Assembly (NCBI RefSeq): GCF_905220365.1
Contig: NC_061126.1
Location: 9,734,001-9,798,000, forward strand
Length of the DNA stretch: 64,000 nucleotides
Direction of reading: 5' to 3'
From: Vanessa cardui
Taxonomy: Eukaryota > Arthropoda > Insecta > Lepidoptera > Nymphalidae
This document shows positions 1 to 10,910 of this stretch, one piece after another. A program made the position numbers and the translations under genes. How positions within the stretch are numbered: the stretch's first letter is position 1; each line of letters begins with the position of its first letter. Below the pieces are notes generated by a model. The model ran no database searches, was not told the origin of the DNA, and saw nothing but the letters and a program-made list of their open reading frames with translations.

Positions 1-107
1 AAGTGTCCAGGCTGTAATAAATAAACGCACGAGTTACGAAGACAAACAAGGAAATAGATCATTTAATGATTAAAACACCTTCATTTAGGCAACATTTTCA
101 TATTGTC

Positions 108-174
108 GTTAGAATCTACATTCCGAACCGGTCGTAAAAGCCTACTTGAATAAAGTATACTTATTTTGATTTTG
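108..174 (+). repeat. LINE 3'-end repeat, internally deleted copy
   Basis: It contains tagaatctac, ttccgaaccggt and then gcctacttgaataaagtata before a TTTTGAT tail. The same blocks occur at 8.1, 45.3 and 59.6 kb. About 40 bases between the 'accggt' and 'aaaagcc' blocks of the other copies are missing. Confidence 0.6.
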
Positions 175-239
175 GAACACCTTCGTCATTATCATAGTAC
201 CACCAACCACGATCTCATTATACATTATGTCAAAATAAT

Positions 240-294
240 CTCTTGCCTTTAATTACACTGGCTCATTGACCATTTAAACCAGAATATAATGTAA
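240..294 (-). repeat. Fragment of interspersed repeat family B
   Basis: TTTAATTACACTGGCTCA and CCATTTAAACCAGAA match, in reverse orientation, the copy at 2.2 kb (GTTCCGATTTGAAGGG...CAGTGTAACTACA). Both are decayed. Confidence 0.5.
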
Positions 295-346
295 TAGCAA
301 GCTATGACTATGTATAGTGAAAGCTATGCATAGTCATAGCTTGCTA
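295..346. repeat. Perfect inverted repeat, 18-base arms
   Basis: Left arm 295-312 (tagcaagctatgactatg), right arm 329-346, loop 16 bases. The loop ends with gctatg, so the motif AGCTATG occurs three times in 50 bases. Possibly the end of a small foldback element. Confidence 0.85.
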
Positions 347-1289
347 TATTATATATTAAATGTCTTCAGTTTTCGCTGCCCCGGGCATATACATCCTACT
401 ACCTGTATTTATAGATATATTATAATAAATGCTCATTTTCTGTGAATTGTTTTACGATTGTGATTCTTTTTCAGATCGAAAATTGATAATAAAGATACAA
501 TTTCAATCAACTTCATATAACAATCATAAAATAAAATCGACATTAAACAAGCCGGATATTAAATTTACAAATTCTGAAAATTTTTAATTAATTTTATACA
601 AATAGTAAAAAGAAATTAATTTATTATAAAGAGTTTCGTTTCTCATGTTTTTTAGCAATTTACTTTAAATAAGCATATTGATTTTTAATAAAAAAATGTC
701 AATAAAAATTATGTTAATATTAAACCAGTAAAAATATAACAATTTCTACCGCTTTTCGGGTTGACTTGATGTGATGGCAAAAACAAAAACAATATATAGT
801 ACGATAGTATCTAAAGTATACAAGCTAAAATGGTTTTAGTATATAGCGATATATATTATATAATTAAATAATATAAGTATTGGTATTCCGTAACAGTATT
901 GTAACCGACGGAAAACTACGCGAAATTTTCAAACAAAATTTTCCATTCCCGAACGAATATTATTTGTTAATAATAATAAGTATTTTTTGAATATTATTAT
1001 TTATCATATATATTATTTGTTATATATACATACTTTTATATATTACCTGTTTATAAGAAGCTCGTTTATCACTGTAGGATATTTAAAGAAGTTTCTTTTG
1101 ATCTGGCTCCTACGACTAGAGTCTGAAGTCGAGTTATTTTCGTTTTATTAAATATCTTGCTTCGACCGTAGAACAGCAAGAATGTTGTACAAAAAGGGCA
1201 CTGCATATTTTTCTTTAAAGGGGTATTTAACAGCTCTGATCTCACGGATGTCTAAGAAAAAGTTGAGTTATTCTAAAGAGTTATCAAAG

Positions 1290-1400
1290 CGTAGCGAGGC
1301 GAAACACTCGGGGAATGTCTTTGCGAAAATTGTTGACATTGCGCCGTCGCCATTGCTAGCAGCGTCGCCGGTATTTAACTGCTTAAGCTAAAATTTAATT
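1290..1400. promoter_or_regulatory. GC-richer island
   Basis: cgtagcgaggcgaaacact, gcgccgtcgccattgctag and gcagcgtcgccggtattt stand out from AT-rich flanks. The 69-codon ORF across it has no recognisable domain. Candidate conserved non-coding element. Confidence 0.22.
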
Positions 1401-2187
1401 AAGGGCACCTTGTTCATACGCTTGTGTTACAATATTTAGAGAATTTCAAGAGGTCGCTTTATATGTTCGAGCTGGAATTTTACTTGATGTAAATACGTTT
1501 CGAAGTTATACCATTTAAATTGTCCTCATTTCAATTGTATATAATATTCGTACATAGTTGTAGCTAATATCTTATAGATTATTCTTGGTTACTGTAATCT
1601 CGAGATTTAATTTATTTCTTCTTAATATATGTCTAATAAGGATATAGAAACGACAGAGAAAGTATCAGATATTTTTCTCATTACATGAACACTGAAAAAT
1701 AATAATCATAATAAGCCGAGTCAAAAATGACAATATAAGTCCAATTGGTAGAATCCAAGAAAATAGCAATTTTCAACGACGATTGTAGAATTAATTTGTG
1801 CTTTATTATTGTATTGCCATTAATTTTTCATGCCTGTGTGCGTAGGAAAACATTGTGACGAAAAGTCTCGTGCTGAATCAAATTCATTAGCTTGCTATAT
1901 TTATTAGTAACAAAATACTTTAAAAAAAAATCAATAGGTACTTTACACTGTAAGACAGTGATGACACGAAAAGATTACGATTAGTAAAATCATTGCAACT
2001 AAAAACAGTGATGTCTACCTGATTTTTAAATGAGATGGCTACAACGCTTGATAAATAGTGGTTCTCAAATGTATACACAAACACAAGTACACAATATCCT
2101 TATTCTTATAATCCGATGTCACGTCGAAGTCGACACAACTGGATAGAGTACAAGCACAGGCCTAAGGACTACGTTTTCTTTCAGAAA

Positions 2188-2310
2188 AAGGATGTACTTA
2201 CCGCCAAATGCAATGAGTATTGTTGTGTTCCGATTTGAAGGGTGTATGAATCAGTGTAACTACAAAATAAGGATAATATAAGGTCACCACTTAGTTCCCC
2301 CTTTGTACGT
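2188..2310 (+). repeat. Interspersed repeat family B
   Basis: gtacttaccgccaaatgcaat, gtattgttgtgttccgattt, gaagggtgtatgaatcagtg, taactacaaaataagg. I recognise this block order from nymphalid genomes; the transposon class is unknown to me. Confidence 0.55.
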
Positions 2311-2638
2311 CCACCTATATAATAAATAATAAATAAACGGGGAAATCAATAAAAACGATTATAAGTAAAATGGCTGTTAAGTGAGGCCTATAGCCTTTGC
2401 TTGAGTGAAAAATGAAATTTTGTTTTTGCAAATATATCATAACATCTCATCGTATTATCTGTCTCTCATCGTATACCTCATCGGATTTCAGGAATTCAAT
2501 TGATTTTTGACAATTAGATACAATAACATTGTTTCAGAATAAATCTGTGACATGCTGGTAAAATGGCCTTTATCAGTAACCCTTAATTTTAATAACGGCT
2601 TGAATTATAGCACCTTACTATATTATGTCAAATATAAT

Positions 2639-2668
2639 GTAATTTTATTTTTTTAAAAATAAAATTAC
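2639..2668. repeat. Inverted repeat, 13-base arms
   Basis: gtaattttatttt (2639-2651), loop ttta, aaaataaaattac (2656-2668). AT-rich; could form a small hairpin. Confidence 0.8.
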
Positions 2669-2969
2669 AAAACGTACACAACATTAAAGTACAATAATTA
2701 TAATGTGCGTGTAGCCTTAACACCTAAAAACCAACACTAAACACAGCTAAATATAATTTTAAATGAAGAAATATTTTAATAACATACACTCATTTACCTT
2801 TATAGTGTATTCATTCTTTAGTAGACAACTGTATGTTAACACTTACAAAAATGCATGATGCTTTTAAACTTGTGCCTAATGTATCTCTTTGTTGTGAAAT
2901 ACCTCGCCGTATTTAATCATAGTAATATTCTAACATTATTGCGATTTAATATACCTTCATCGATTAATA

Positions 2970-3080
2970 CAAATCCTTAAGAAAAAAAAAAAAAACAAAA
3001 ACATATAGCGAAAATAGAGACGAATTGAACCTCCTCCTTTTTGAAGTCGGCTGAAAGGTATTGAATTTTTCTGCAGGACT
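2970..3080 (+). repeat. Fragment of a common lepidopteran repeat
   Basis: gagacgaattgaacctcctcc followed by tttttgaagtcggctgaa resembles a sequence block found near the ends of many lepidopteran transposons. The family was not identified. Confidence 0.4.
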
Positions 3081-3280
3081 GACGTTGCTTTACGAGTACC
3101 GCAAATGTAGTGGTTCTGAGGAAACAGGAAAGAATAAAAAAAAAATTTTTTTGCAGTTATAATTAATTCAATAAATATAAGAATCATTCACATTTTGCTT
3201 ATAATATACAAAGCTATCGACTACCAAACACTTACAGAAAAGAGAAGACCGTGACAAAACTATGTTAAACATCGAAATTG

Positions 3281-3309
3281 ATTTATTTATTTATTATAAA
3301 TAAATAAAT
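3281..3309. repeat. Palindrome of TTTA units
   Basis: Arms of 14 bases (3281-3294 and 3296-3309) around one base, made from (ATTT)n and (AAAT)n. Probably a microsatellite that changes strand phase. Confidence 0.8.
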
Positions 3310-3383
3310 TGATGGTTATAAATGAATTTATTAATTTAACATCAAAGCAAACCATACGCAAGGCAATAAAATGCGACATGTTT

Positions 3384-3391
3384 TGACGTCA
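3384..3391. promoter_or_regulatory. Perfect CRE palindrome TGACGTCA
   Basis: Context ttttgacgtcatgg, in otherwise unremarkable AT-rich DNA. Confidence 0.25.
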
Positions 3392-3842
3392 TGGCATACG
3401 AGTGATCCTACTCCCGAGTATAAGTAGTTATATCGATGTATCTGTTTTCTAAAAGTTTTAATTATTGTAAATAATATATCATCGAACATTTCACAATCGT
3501 CTTACCGAATCACTAAAAACTAACAGATCTTATATAACAGTAGTGTTATTTAAAAAATACTTTATAACGATATTAGTCTTTATATTCACAATTTATAATA
3601 GATACCTACACTTTTTTGATAACAAATGCAACTATCACGCGCGATTTATTAAACTTATATATTTTGATACACTTGCTCTTCCAACTAGGTAAGGAGCAAA
3701 TGGATAAAAATATATTGGCGGTTTATATAGTTGATAACAAATAATATTGTATTTTTATTTTACGATCACTATAAATTAATTTTAACGTCTTTGATTGTTT
3801 CTTTGGAGACAGATAATTAATAAAAAAAAAAAATATATAATT

Positions 3843-4097
3843 TACTAGCTGTGCCCGCGACCTTGTACGCGTTTAAATTTAACAAAAAGAAAATATTGTA
3901 GCCTAATTACTCCTTATTATATCAGTGAAAGTTCCGTCAAAATCGGTCCAGCCGTTTCAGAAATTAGCCGGAACAAACAGACAGAGAGACAATAATTGTA
4001 AAAAAAAATGTTTTGGTATATGTACCGGTTAAACATATGCATTAAGGGCTATTATTATATTACAAACAGACACTCCAATTTTATTATAAATGTATAG
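3843..4097 (+). repeat. RTE-like LINE 3'-end repeat
   Basis: ctagctgtgcccgcgac at the start, cggtccagccgtttcag in the middle (3944-3960), acagacagagagac, then attacaaacagacactccaa and tataaatgtatagat at the end. This block order is that of a very common lepidopteran repeat usually assigned to RTE-type elements. Confidence 0.7.
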
Positions 4098-4235
4098 ATA
4101 AACTAACTTCTACTTGAAGTCATTAGAAGTTCGCACAATATTGTCAATTAAGCGAGGCTAGCGACATCTGTTATCATTGATTACTTGCCTAATTGTGCGT
4201 TAATCAGTCGTTAATTACCGACCATGGTGCATGCG

Positions 4236-4243
4236 TGACGTCA
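4236..4243. promoter_or_regulatory. Perfect CRE palindrome TGACGTCA
   Basis: Context gcgtgacgtcattatgc, in a short richer stretch (4185-4250) just upstream of the SINE at 4.4 kb. TTAATTACC lies 27 bases before it. Confidence 0.28.
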
Positions 4244-4420
4244 TTATGCAGACTAACATCGTATCTATAAGGTATAAGAGCTATTGATATACTGCCAGTA
4301 TGCGTTATTTGATCCAATTTGTCACAGTAATGTCGTTTCGAACAGTTATGTTCTAACAAGGGAATAATATAAATTTAATGTAAAAATGTTAAAACAGAAA
4401 TATACAACAACAACAACAAC

Positions 4421-4719
4421 CAGAGATGGCCCAGTGGTTAAAACGCGTGCATCTTAACCGATGATTGCGGGTTCAAACCCAGGCAAGCACCGCTGATTCA
4501 TGTACTTAATTTGTCTTTATAATTCATCTCGTGCTCAGCGGTGAAGGAAAACATCGTGAGGAAACCTGCATGTAACAAATTTCATAGTAATTTTGCTACA
4601 TGTGTATTCCACCAACCGGCATTGGAACAGCGTGGTGGAATATGTTCCAAACCTTCTCCTCAAAGGGAGAGGAGGCCTTTAGCCCAGCAGTGGGAATTTA
4701 CAGGCTGTTGTTGTTGTTT
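4421..4719 (+). repeat. tRNA-derived SINE (Metulj-like), full-length copy
   Basis: Box A lies at 4427-4437 and box B at 4470-4480. The body matches the copy at 21.4 kb along its whole length and ends in (TTG)n at 4705-4718. A (CAA)n run sits directly before the 5' end (4404-4420), unlike a normal SINE start. No clean target-site duplication was found. Confidence 0.88.
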
Positions 4720-5299
4720 ATAATGTTACAAATGGAGCTAAAGACCTCAATTAAAATGTATCGTAATAAAAATGCATTCATAATTATATATACTTAGCTT
4801 ATTATATGAAGTGGCGTGATGTCAATTGAAGTTTATGAACACTACAAACCCTAGGATAATTACTAAAATTGTAATTCACACGCCAATGGGGCATGACATA
4901 TTAATATCACAATGGAAATTATTGTAAGCATAATATATTTTAAGATAGTTAACATTAATCATAGCACTCTGTCGGTGGCCTTAAATTATTATTGAAAACT
5001 TCCTAATTTGATTGGATTTTGTCGTATTTGCAGACACAATAAATGTAAAATGTACTTTAATCATTATCTCTATGACTGTGTTTGTTTTTGTATGATGATA
5101 TTTCATCGTAAGAATAAAATAAAAAAATATATAATTGAGCTGGCAACACCAAATTTGTGTGAGTCACTTTTGTTTCGTTTAGAAATTAAAAAGTTTTTAG
5201 TGTATCGAACTTAAAGGGATGAAATGCTTTGATCAAGATTAAAATTAAAAGGGAATCAATAACGTCGATTTGAACAACAATATTGGCACATTAATTCAT

Positions 5300-5460
5300 T
5301 AAAGCACCGTCACATGCGCCGCCCGATCACGTCAGAGCGGGGCCCGTCAATCGCGAGTGATTAGCGAGTGTGATTGCGCATTGATCGCTCGTTACCGGCT
5401 GTTTGCGAAGTACACACGGTCAATCACGGACATGCCACATCTATACGCTGATATGATCAT
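5300..5460. promoter_or_regulatory. GC-richer island with repeated TGATTG/CAATCA sites
   Basis: Within about 110 bases: gtcaatcgcg, gtgattag, gtgattgcgc, cattgatcg and gtcaatcacgg, sites of the kind bound by Exd/Hox and other homeodomain proteins. The spacing looks non-random, but only comparison with other species can confirm it. Confidence 0.33.
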
Positions 5461-5585
5461 GATGTAATGCCAGGATATTCGAAATTATCAAATTTGAATT
5501 CCTGTCAATCATAAGGTGAGTGGATCATGGAGGCCACCTTAACTAGTAAAAACTTTTTATTCGGTTATTAAATTTGTAAATGTAG

Positions 5586-5647
5586 GAAACAAAGTATTAT
5601 GTAATAATAGTTTCTGAAACAAAGTATTATGTAATAATACTTTGTTT
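5586..5647. repeat. 24-base direct repeat plus hairpin
   Basis: gaaacaaagtattatgtaat with aata following occurs at 5586-5609 and again at 5616-5639. The second copy is also the left arm of a hairpin with 14-base arms (5617-5630 and 5634-5647, loop gta). Confidence 0.85.
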
Positions 5648-5827
5648 TATTGTGTACCATATAAAGCGCTTGTTTTTAACGTAGCGTTAATCACTTTTGA
5701 TTTAACTTAAGTTTTATTAAGCTATTCCAAATGGCCTTGCATAAAACACGACTCTAAACGCCTAATTCTTATGCACCTACACCTTGTGTACATAAACTTA
5801 TTATAGTTTCTTAGTGCGGCCATCAGT

Positions 5828-6118
5828 AACAGCCTGTTAAATTCACACTACTGGGATAAGGCCTTCTCTTCCATTAAGGAGAGGGTTTAGAACATATTCC
5901 ACCACGCTGTTCTAATGCGGGTTGGTGGAATGCACATATGGCAGAATTTCGATGATATTAGGCAGTTTCCGTACGATGTTTTCTTTCACCGCCGAGCACG
6001 AGATGCATTATAAACACAAATTAAGCACATATATATAGTGGTGCTTGACTGGGTGTGAACCCGCAATCATCGGTTAGTGTGCACGCGTTCCAACCACTGG
6101 GCCATCTTAGCTCACAAT
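5828..6118 (-). repeat. tRNA-derived SINE (Metulj-like), older copy
   Basis: Same family, with more substitutions and a short tail (ACAGCCTG). An imperfect 13-base duplication flanks it: tgcggccatcagt at 5815-5827 and tgcggtcatcaat at 6119-6131 (11 of 13 equal). Its 5' end reads GAGCTAAGATGGCCCAG, slightly different from the copy at 21.4 kb. Confidence 0.87.
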
Positions 6119-6131
6119 TGCGGTCATCAAT

Positions 6132-8140
6132 CAGTTTGGAATTCTACGGGTAAAATTAGAATAAGCATTCTTATATGATAAATAAATAGAAATGAAGCTC
6201 TCAGTTCGTAATGCTTAGCTATGTTTAACATAATAAAAATATTTGTTAAGGCGGAATATATCTTTCTAGAGAACATATTTTTTGAGCTTTACAAGCTTAT
6301 CATTAACTTGACAAGTATAATAGAATTATCCACAAAACTACTGTTATTGTAACGAAATAAATATATCACAATAAAAAAATATCTAAAGTGAACAATAATC
6401 TTGAAATATACACTTATTTGTACACTGTAAAAAGCTAGAGTAGTTTACATTTTCTACCTAATGTTTTTCTTGATAAAGCCATATTTTATATTAATTTATA
6501 GTAGTTAAACAACAAGTGCTAGTGTATTTGACACTATAGGGGCAAACATTGTAATATTGGTCTATAAAATTTAAAATAAAACAGAATTGTATAATACAAT
6601 GACAATTTTGTACGACTGTAAAGTTCGTCTTCAATTTAAGTTATATACAACCAGGTTTCTGTAGACATATTTCTTGACATAAACATAATCAACTACTATC
6701 TATCGACTCATCTTCCACTGAAAGTGATTAATGTCACAAGCATGGAGTTTAAACTTAAATAACTGGAAGGCATTTTTAGCCGAATATTCAGCGGAATATA
6801 CTGAATACCGAACATGAAACGGATACTCCAGCCAGCCTTCGCGCCGCATACAATACATATATAGTGAAATAAAATACTTGTAAAAACATGTATTGAAAAA
6901 TCTATTGGACTTTTATATTAATATACTTTTGCAAACGTTTCTGTAAATCTTATAATAATACTACAATTTAGCAGTATTCATTTGGAATACTTCGAGACTG
7001 ACAAAAAATTCTCTCCGATTTCGTTGACATAATAACTTATATCAAAGAACAAACAACATAGTATATAGACTTCCTTTAATATCTATATTATTGTGAATAT
7101 GAAATCAAACAAAATTAACGTCCTTCTAATCTCACATAGTCTAATTTACATCATAGTCTACATCTGCAAACTCTAACTATACATATAGGTATTCTTAGAA
7201 TGGTCACAAGTTTAAACAACGATATTCTTCCAGATTCATTTATTAACACTATTTTCACGTTAATTTTATCCACTAATGCGTGTTTTACAATACATCCCGC
7301 ATTTTATATTTAAATTTAGCCTATCATTCTCATTATTTCCAAATTAATAATAAATATCACCAAAAATTTTCTTGACATTCTCTTTTTTACCGGCCAGTAT
7401 CAGACAATCGGCCAGTATTATTTGTGAAAAATTAAAATATTACATTACAACATATTCGAAAAATAGTCAATCGACATATTATTAACTAAATTATTCTAAT
7501 AAATTATAGTTATACAATGTGTAAACAAAATAACTCTGACAGTATGTACATACTTCATTAATTTTGTATTAGATACATATTATATACATGAATAACCTAT
7601 AATTTAAATGTATTTCATATTCATCAACATAGATAAGTAGGTATATTTTATTTAACCTCAGCTAAGTGTGACCTTTTCGCTTAATTTTATATCATCTTTA
7701 GGCGAGACAATGGGCTTCAATACAGTGAGTGAGTAATTATAAACTACAATTTTTGGAAAAAAAATAGTAGTAATAGTACTACAAATATTAACTAAGCTTT
7801 AAATAACATATTATTTGCTTATGTCCAAGCAGCGTCATCACTCGGGAAGATTCACACATAAAATTCGCTCCTCTTGGCTTCAGCAAGCACATCCAATATA
7901 GTTCAATCTCAATGTCGTAAATCCGATGCCTTCGATGAGTTCATACTTTAATTGGCATCCACCTAGGATGTTGATGAATTTGCTTCTTCCAGTTTCAGTA
8001 AATGCTCTGCATAAGAGTATTATCCGTGTTGATAGAAGTATTCATGTAAATGTATCTGTAATATTTTTGTTTCTCTAAGTTAACTTGTACTGAATAGAAG
8101 TAGTAAACATGATAATATGGCAGATTCCACGGCAACAACA
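6132..8140. other. AT-rich intergenic DNA, nothing recognised
   Basis: No ORF with a domain, no repeat I know, no GC island. A single richer patch around 7840-7990 (actcgggaagattcacacat) has no recognisable content. Confidence 0.5.
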
Positions 8141-8292
8141 TCAAAATATACTTTATTCAAGTGTGCTCTTACAAGCACTTTTGAATTACTACTTTTGTTA
8201 AGTGTTAACCATATTAAGTGAAGGTACCACCGGTTCGAAATGTCGATTCTACGGAGAAAATCGGAAATAAATTCAATACTTAGTTACTCGTT
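8141..8292 (-). repeat. LINE 3'-end repeat
   Basis: In minus sense it runs from a GTAACT block through TAGAATC, CGAACCGGTGGTA and TTCAAAAGTGCTTGTAAGA to TTGAATAAAGTATATTTTGA. Same family as the copies at 0.1, 45.3 and 59.6 kb. Probably the 3' UTR of a CR1- or Jockey-like element; the clade is inferred. Confidence 0.65.
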
Positions 8293-8719
8293 TTGTCGAT
8301 TATTAAATGCCAAAGTTCTATAACTAACTTGAACTACTTTGAACTTCAAAAATTTGTTATAACCGCTTACTAGAGTAAAGAGACCATACACACACAAAAA
8401 GTACAAAAACTTGAATGACCGGTGTAGAAAACAAGCAGTCCTAATTCTTCATCCTGAAAACTTTGAGTCAGTTTCATAAATTTGTCTACCTTATCGAGTT
8501 GTGATGTGTTTCACATATACGAGAATGTACAAAATTCTTTTATCAATTTTCACCTAATCGCAATATTTTAATAACTTTCATAGTGTATTAATGATTGATA
8601 TCTATTTCATTTAAATTTTGTACTAAATATTTCAGTTACTTATTGATACAAGCTTTACAACCGAAAACAATAAATGCGATTTTTTAAATAGTTTATTTGC
8701 ATTCGATATTTTGTGAAAC

Positions 8720-8950
8720 CAACGTTATGTTTTCTCACTGCATTCTATCGCAGTTAGTTTATCCCTTGATCCTTTAACCCTGCCAAAATATGAACTAGTG
8801 GCGCTATAAAAAATAGCCATAAAGCCGTGAACGAAGCGGAACGTGCAAATAAAAGCAGTGCCTCGTCGTAAAACTGTCGAATTGAATGGCGGATGCAGTT
8901 GACCGGCTGCGCGGCTGTAGTCGTTCGCGCAGAACAATCCACCTTTGAAA
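8720..8950. promoter_or_regulatory. GC-richer island
   Basis: Contains gcaaataaaag (octamer-like), tgaccggctgcgcggctg and a TCF-like cctttgaa at the right edge. The two overlapping minus ORFs have no domain. Confidence 0.25.
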
Positions 8951-9639
8951 GGGTATTTAACTTTCTTAATTTTACCAATTAATCATATAATTCGATGTAC
9001 GAAAGTACAACGCGTAAAGTTATATTGTTTTATTAAACACTGAATAAGATTGATTGAGCTGGTTATCTCTACATATGTAAAAATAAAAACGTTTAGTACG
9101 TAAATTTCCTCATTTTGTAAACCGATATCCTTTTTTGTAACTTTGACTAACCTAACCTGAACTTTAGTGAAACAGAACATGAAACAGAGCTTGTTTATTA
9201 TTGTTCTTGTAACCAATTAGAGCAGTTTACAGAAGCTCATAGTTCAAAACTATTTTTTCCTCAAAATTTTAATAATGATTTCGATCAATTTTTATCATCG
9301 GACGAACAATATTTACTTAGAAATATGTATACTACCGTGACACTGCTCACTTTCTTTATGGTTTCCAAAGGTAATTCTGATTGTACGATGCGATGCATTT
9401 AACATTAAGTTACACATTGTCATCGTTGTCAGATGGCAGCTTGTATGTATTATTCTAACATAGTTCGAGTTTTCTCAATACTTTCGAACTGACCGGCCAC
9501 TTTACGTTTATTGGTGGCGAATTTAGATCTTTTTTATACTTTTAACATATATCTTCCATACAATATTTAAAAAAATATACGCTTAGAATCCACGGTATAA
9601 TATCAGGTGCAGGTAGGGTTCATGTGGGCATTAATAATG

Positions 9640-9800
9640 ATAAATTTGAGTCATTAATTCGTGAGGATTAGTCGCGGAAGCGAGTGTGCGCCGCCGATAA
9701 CCAAATATTAACTCAATTAGCGACGAGACGCGCCGGCCCGGCATTCAAATGTCTGCTAATCCGTCCTAAAGCCGGCTGGCATTAGGAATGGTCAGTCCTC
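9640..9800. promoter_or_regulatory. GC-richer island with paired K50 homeodomain sites
   Basis: GGATTA (in gaggattagtcg) and its complement TAATCC (in gctaatccgtcc) occur about 95 bases apart, with CATTAATTCG, CAATTAGCG and GATAA. GGATTA is bound by Otx/Pitx/Bicoid-type proteins. Confidence 0.32.
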
Positions 9801-10417
9801 GGGGATTTAGATAGTGCCTTGTTTTTCTACACTGACTAAAGTTGATCTTTTTATTTTAAGAAAGATTTTACAATTTCAGCAATTTATGTTCAATATTCTC
9901 GCAATGTTCAATTCCTTTTTTTCACCGCACTTTTATTTTTACATTTTACATTCATGGTTCGTTTTACACTACCTTTATACGTCACATTACTTCGCGTTGG
10001 TACGATGAGTGTGTGCACATTCTTTAATTTAATAAATAATACCTTACAGTACCTCTACGTCTTATGCGTTATCTTTTCGAATGTATTGATCTAAATGGCA
10101 AAATACAAATGATGAGGTATAAAGGTAATATTACACAATACCCATTACTGATACTACTTATACAATACTTTATTAAAATAAAATATGTTATCCTAATTTT
10201 CAAACTTCGGTACATATTTATTCGCTTCCTGCTTTGACTTCTCACATTGCACTTATAGTAGCATCATACCGACATCCCAGTCGGTTGTCATCTCTATGTT
10301 GTATTACTAATTGTGTCATGTTGTCTCTTCTGCTTCTACTGAAATTATCACCCATTTTCATTTCAAGTTTTGATCCTGTACTATTGTGTCTATATTTTTT
10401 GATTCGAATATGTTTCC

Positions 10418-10452
10418 GTTTGAATTCTTTGCGAAATGCAAAGAATTCAAAC
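10418..10452. repeat. Perfect hairpin, 15-base arms and 5-base loop
   Basis: gtttgaattctttgc (10418-10432), loop gaaat, gcaaagaattcaaac (10438-10452). It has balanced composition, unlike the AT hairpins elsewhere, so chance is less likely. Confidence 0.88.
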
Positions 10453-10784
10453 AGACACATATTAAGGCTTTAGAATACTTTTATGACTATAAATTTAAAA
10501 CTAATATAACGATATAAATTAAATAAATTACTTATAAATCTTTAAATGTAAGTGTTTGGCAACCATGTCTGTTGTAATTCAATTCATTGGAGCTGCAACA
10601 AATTCGGGTGTTACCCTAAAGTAACACAAAACTCATGGTATAACGTACCTGAACTATTTAAATCTTTTTGGGGACAAGATGCTTGTGCTGTTGCAAGATG
10701 AAGTAACTATAGGTATAGAAGTTTTTCCTTTTCAGCTTTAATATATATATTGGTATATTTTACTGTAATATTTTTTAGATTTAC

Positions 10785-10910
10785 GTGGTACCCACCATGT
10801 AAATCTAGGAGCTAGGTCAACCCTTTTGGGTAGCCGCCTACTCATCTTGTATTGTACAGCCAAACAGCAATTTTTATAACTGATGTGTTTCGGTTGGAAT
10901 GGTAATTTGG
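10785..10910 (+). repeat. Interspersed repeat family B, 5' part
   Basis: ggtacccaccatgtaaat, gggtagccgcctactcatct, gtacagccaaacagcaat, tgtttcggttggaatgg. It overlaps the 2.2 kb copy in the 'gccaaacagcaat' and 'tgttccggtttgaagg' blocks and extends further 5'. Confidence 0.5.

Noticed and set aside
4541..4797. Two plus ORFs near 4.6 kb and their minus counterparts near 21.4 kb
   Set aside because: Both sets lie inside SINE copies; the shared protein similarity is only repeat similarity.
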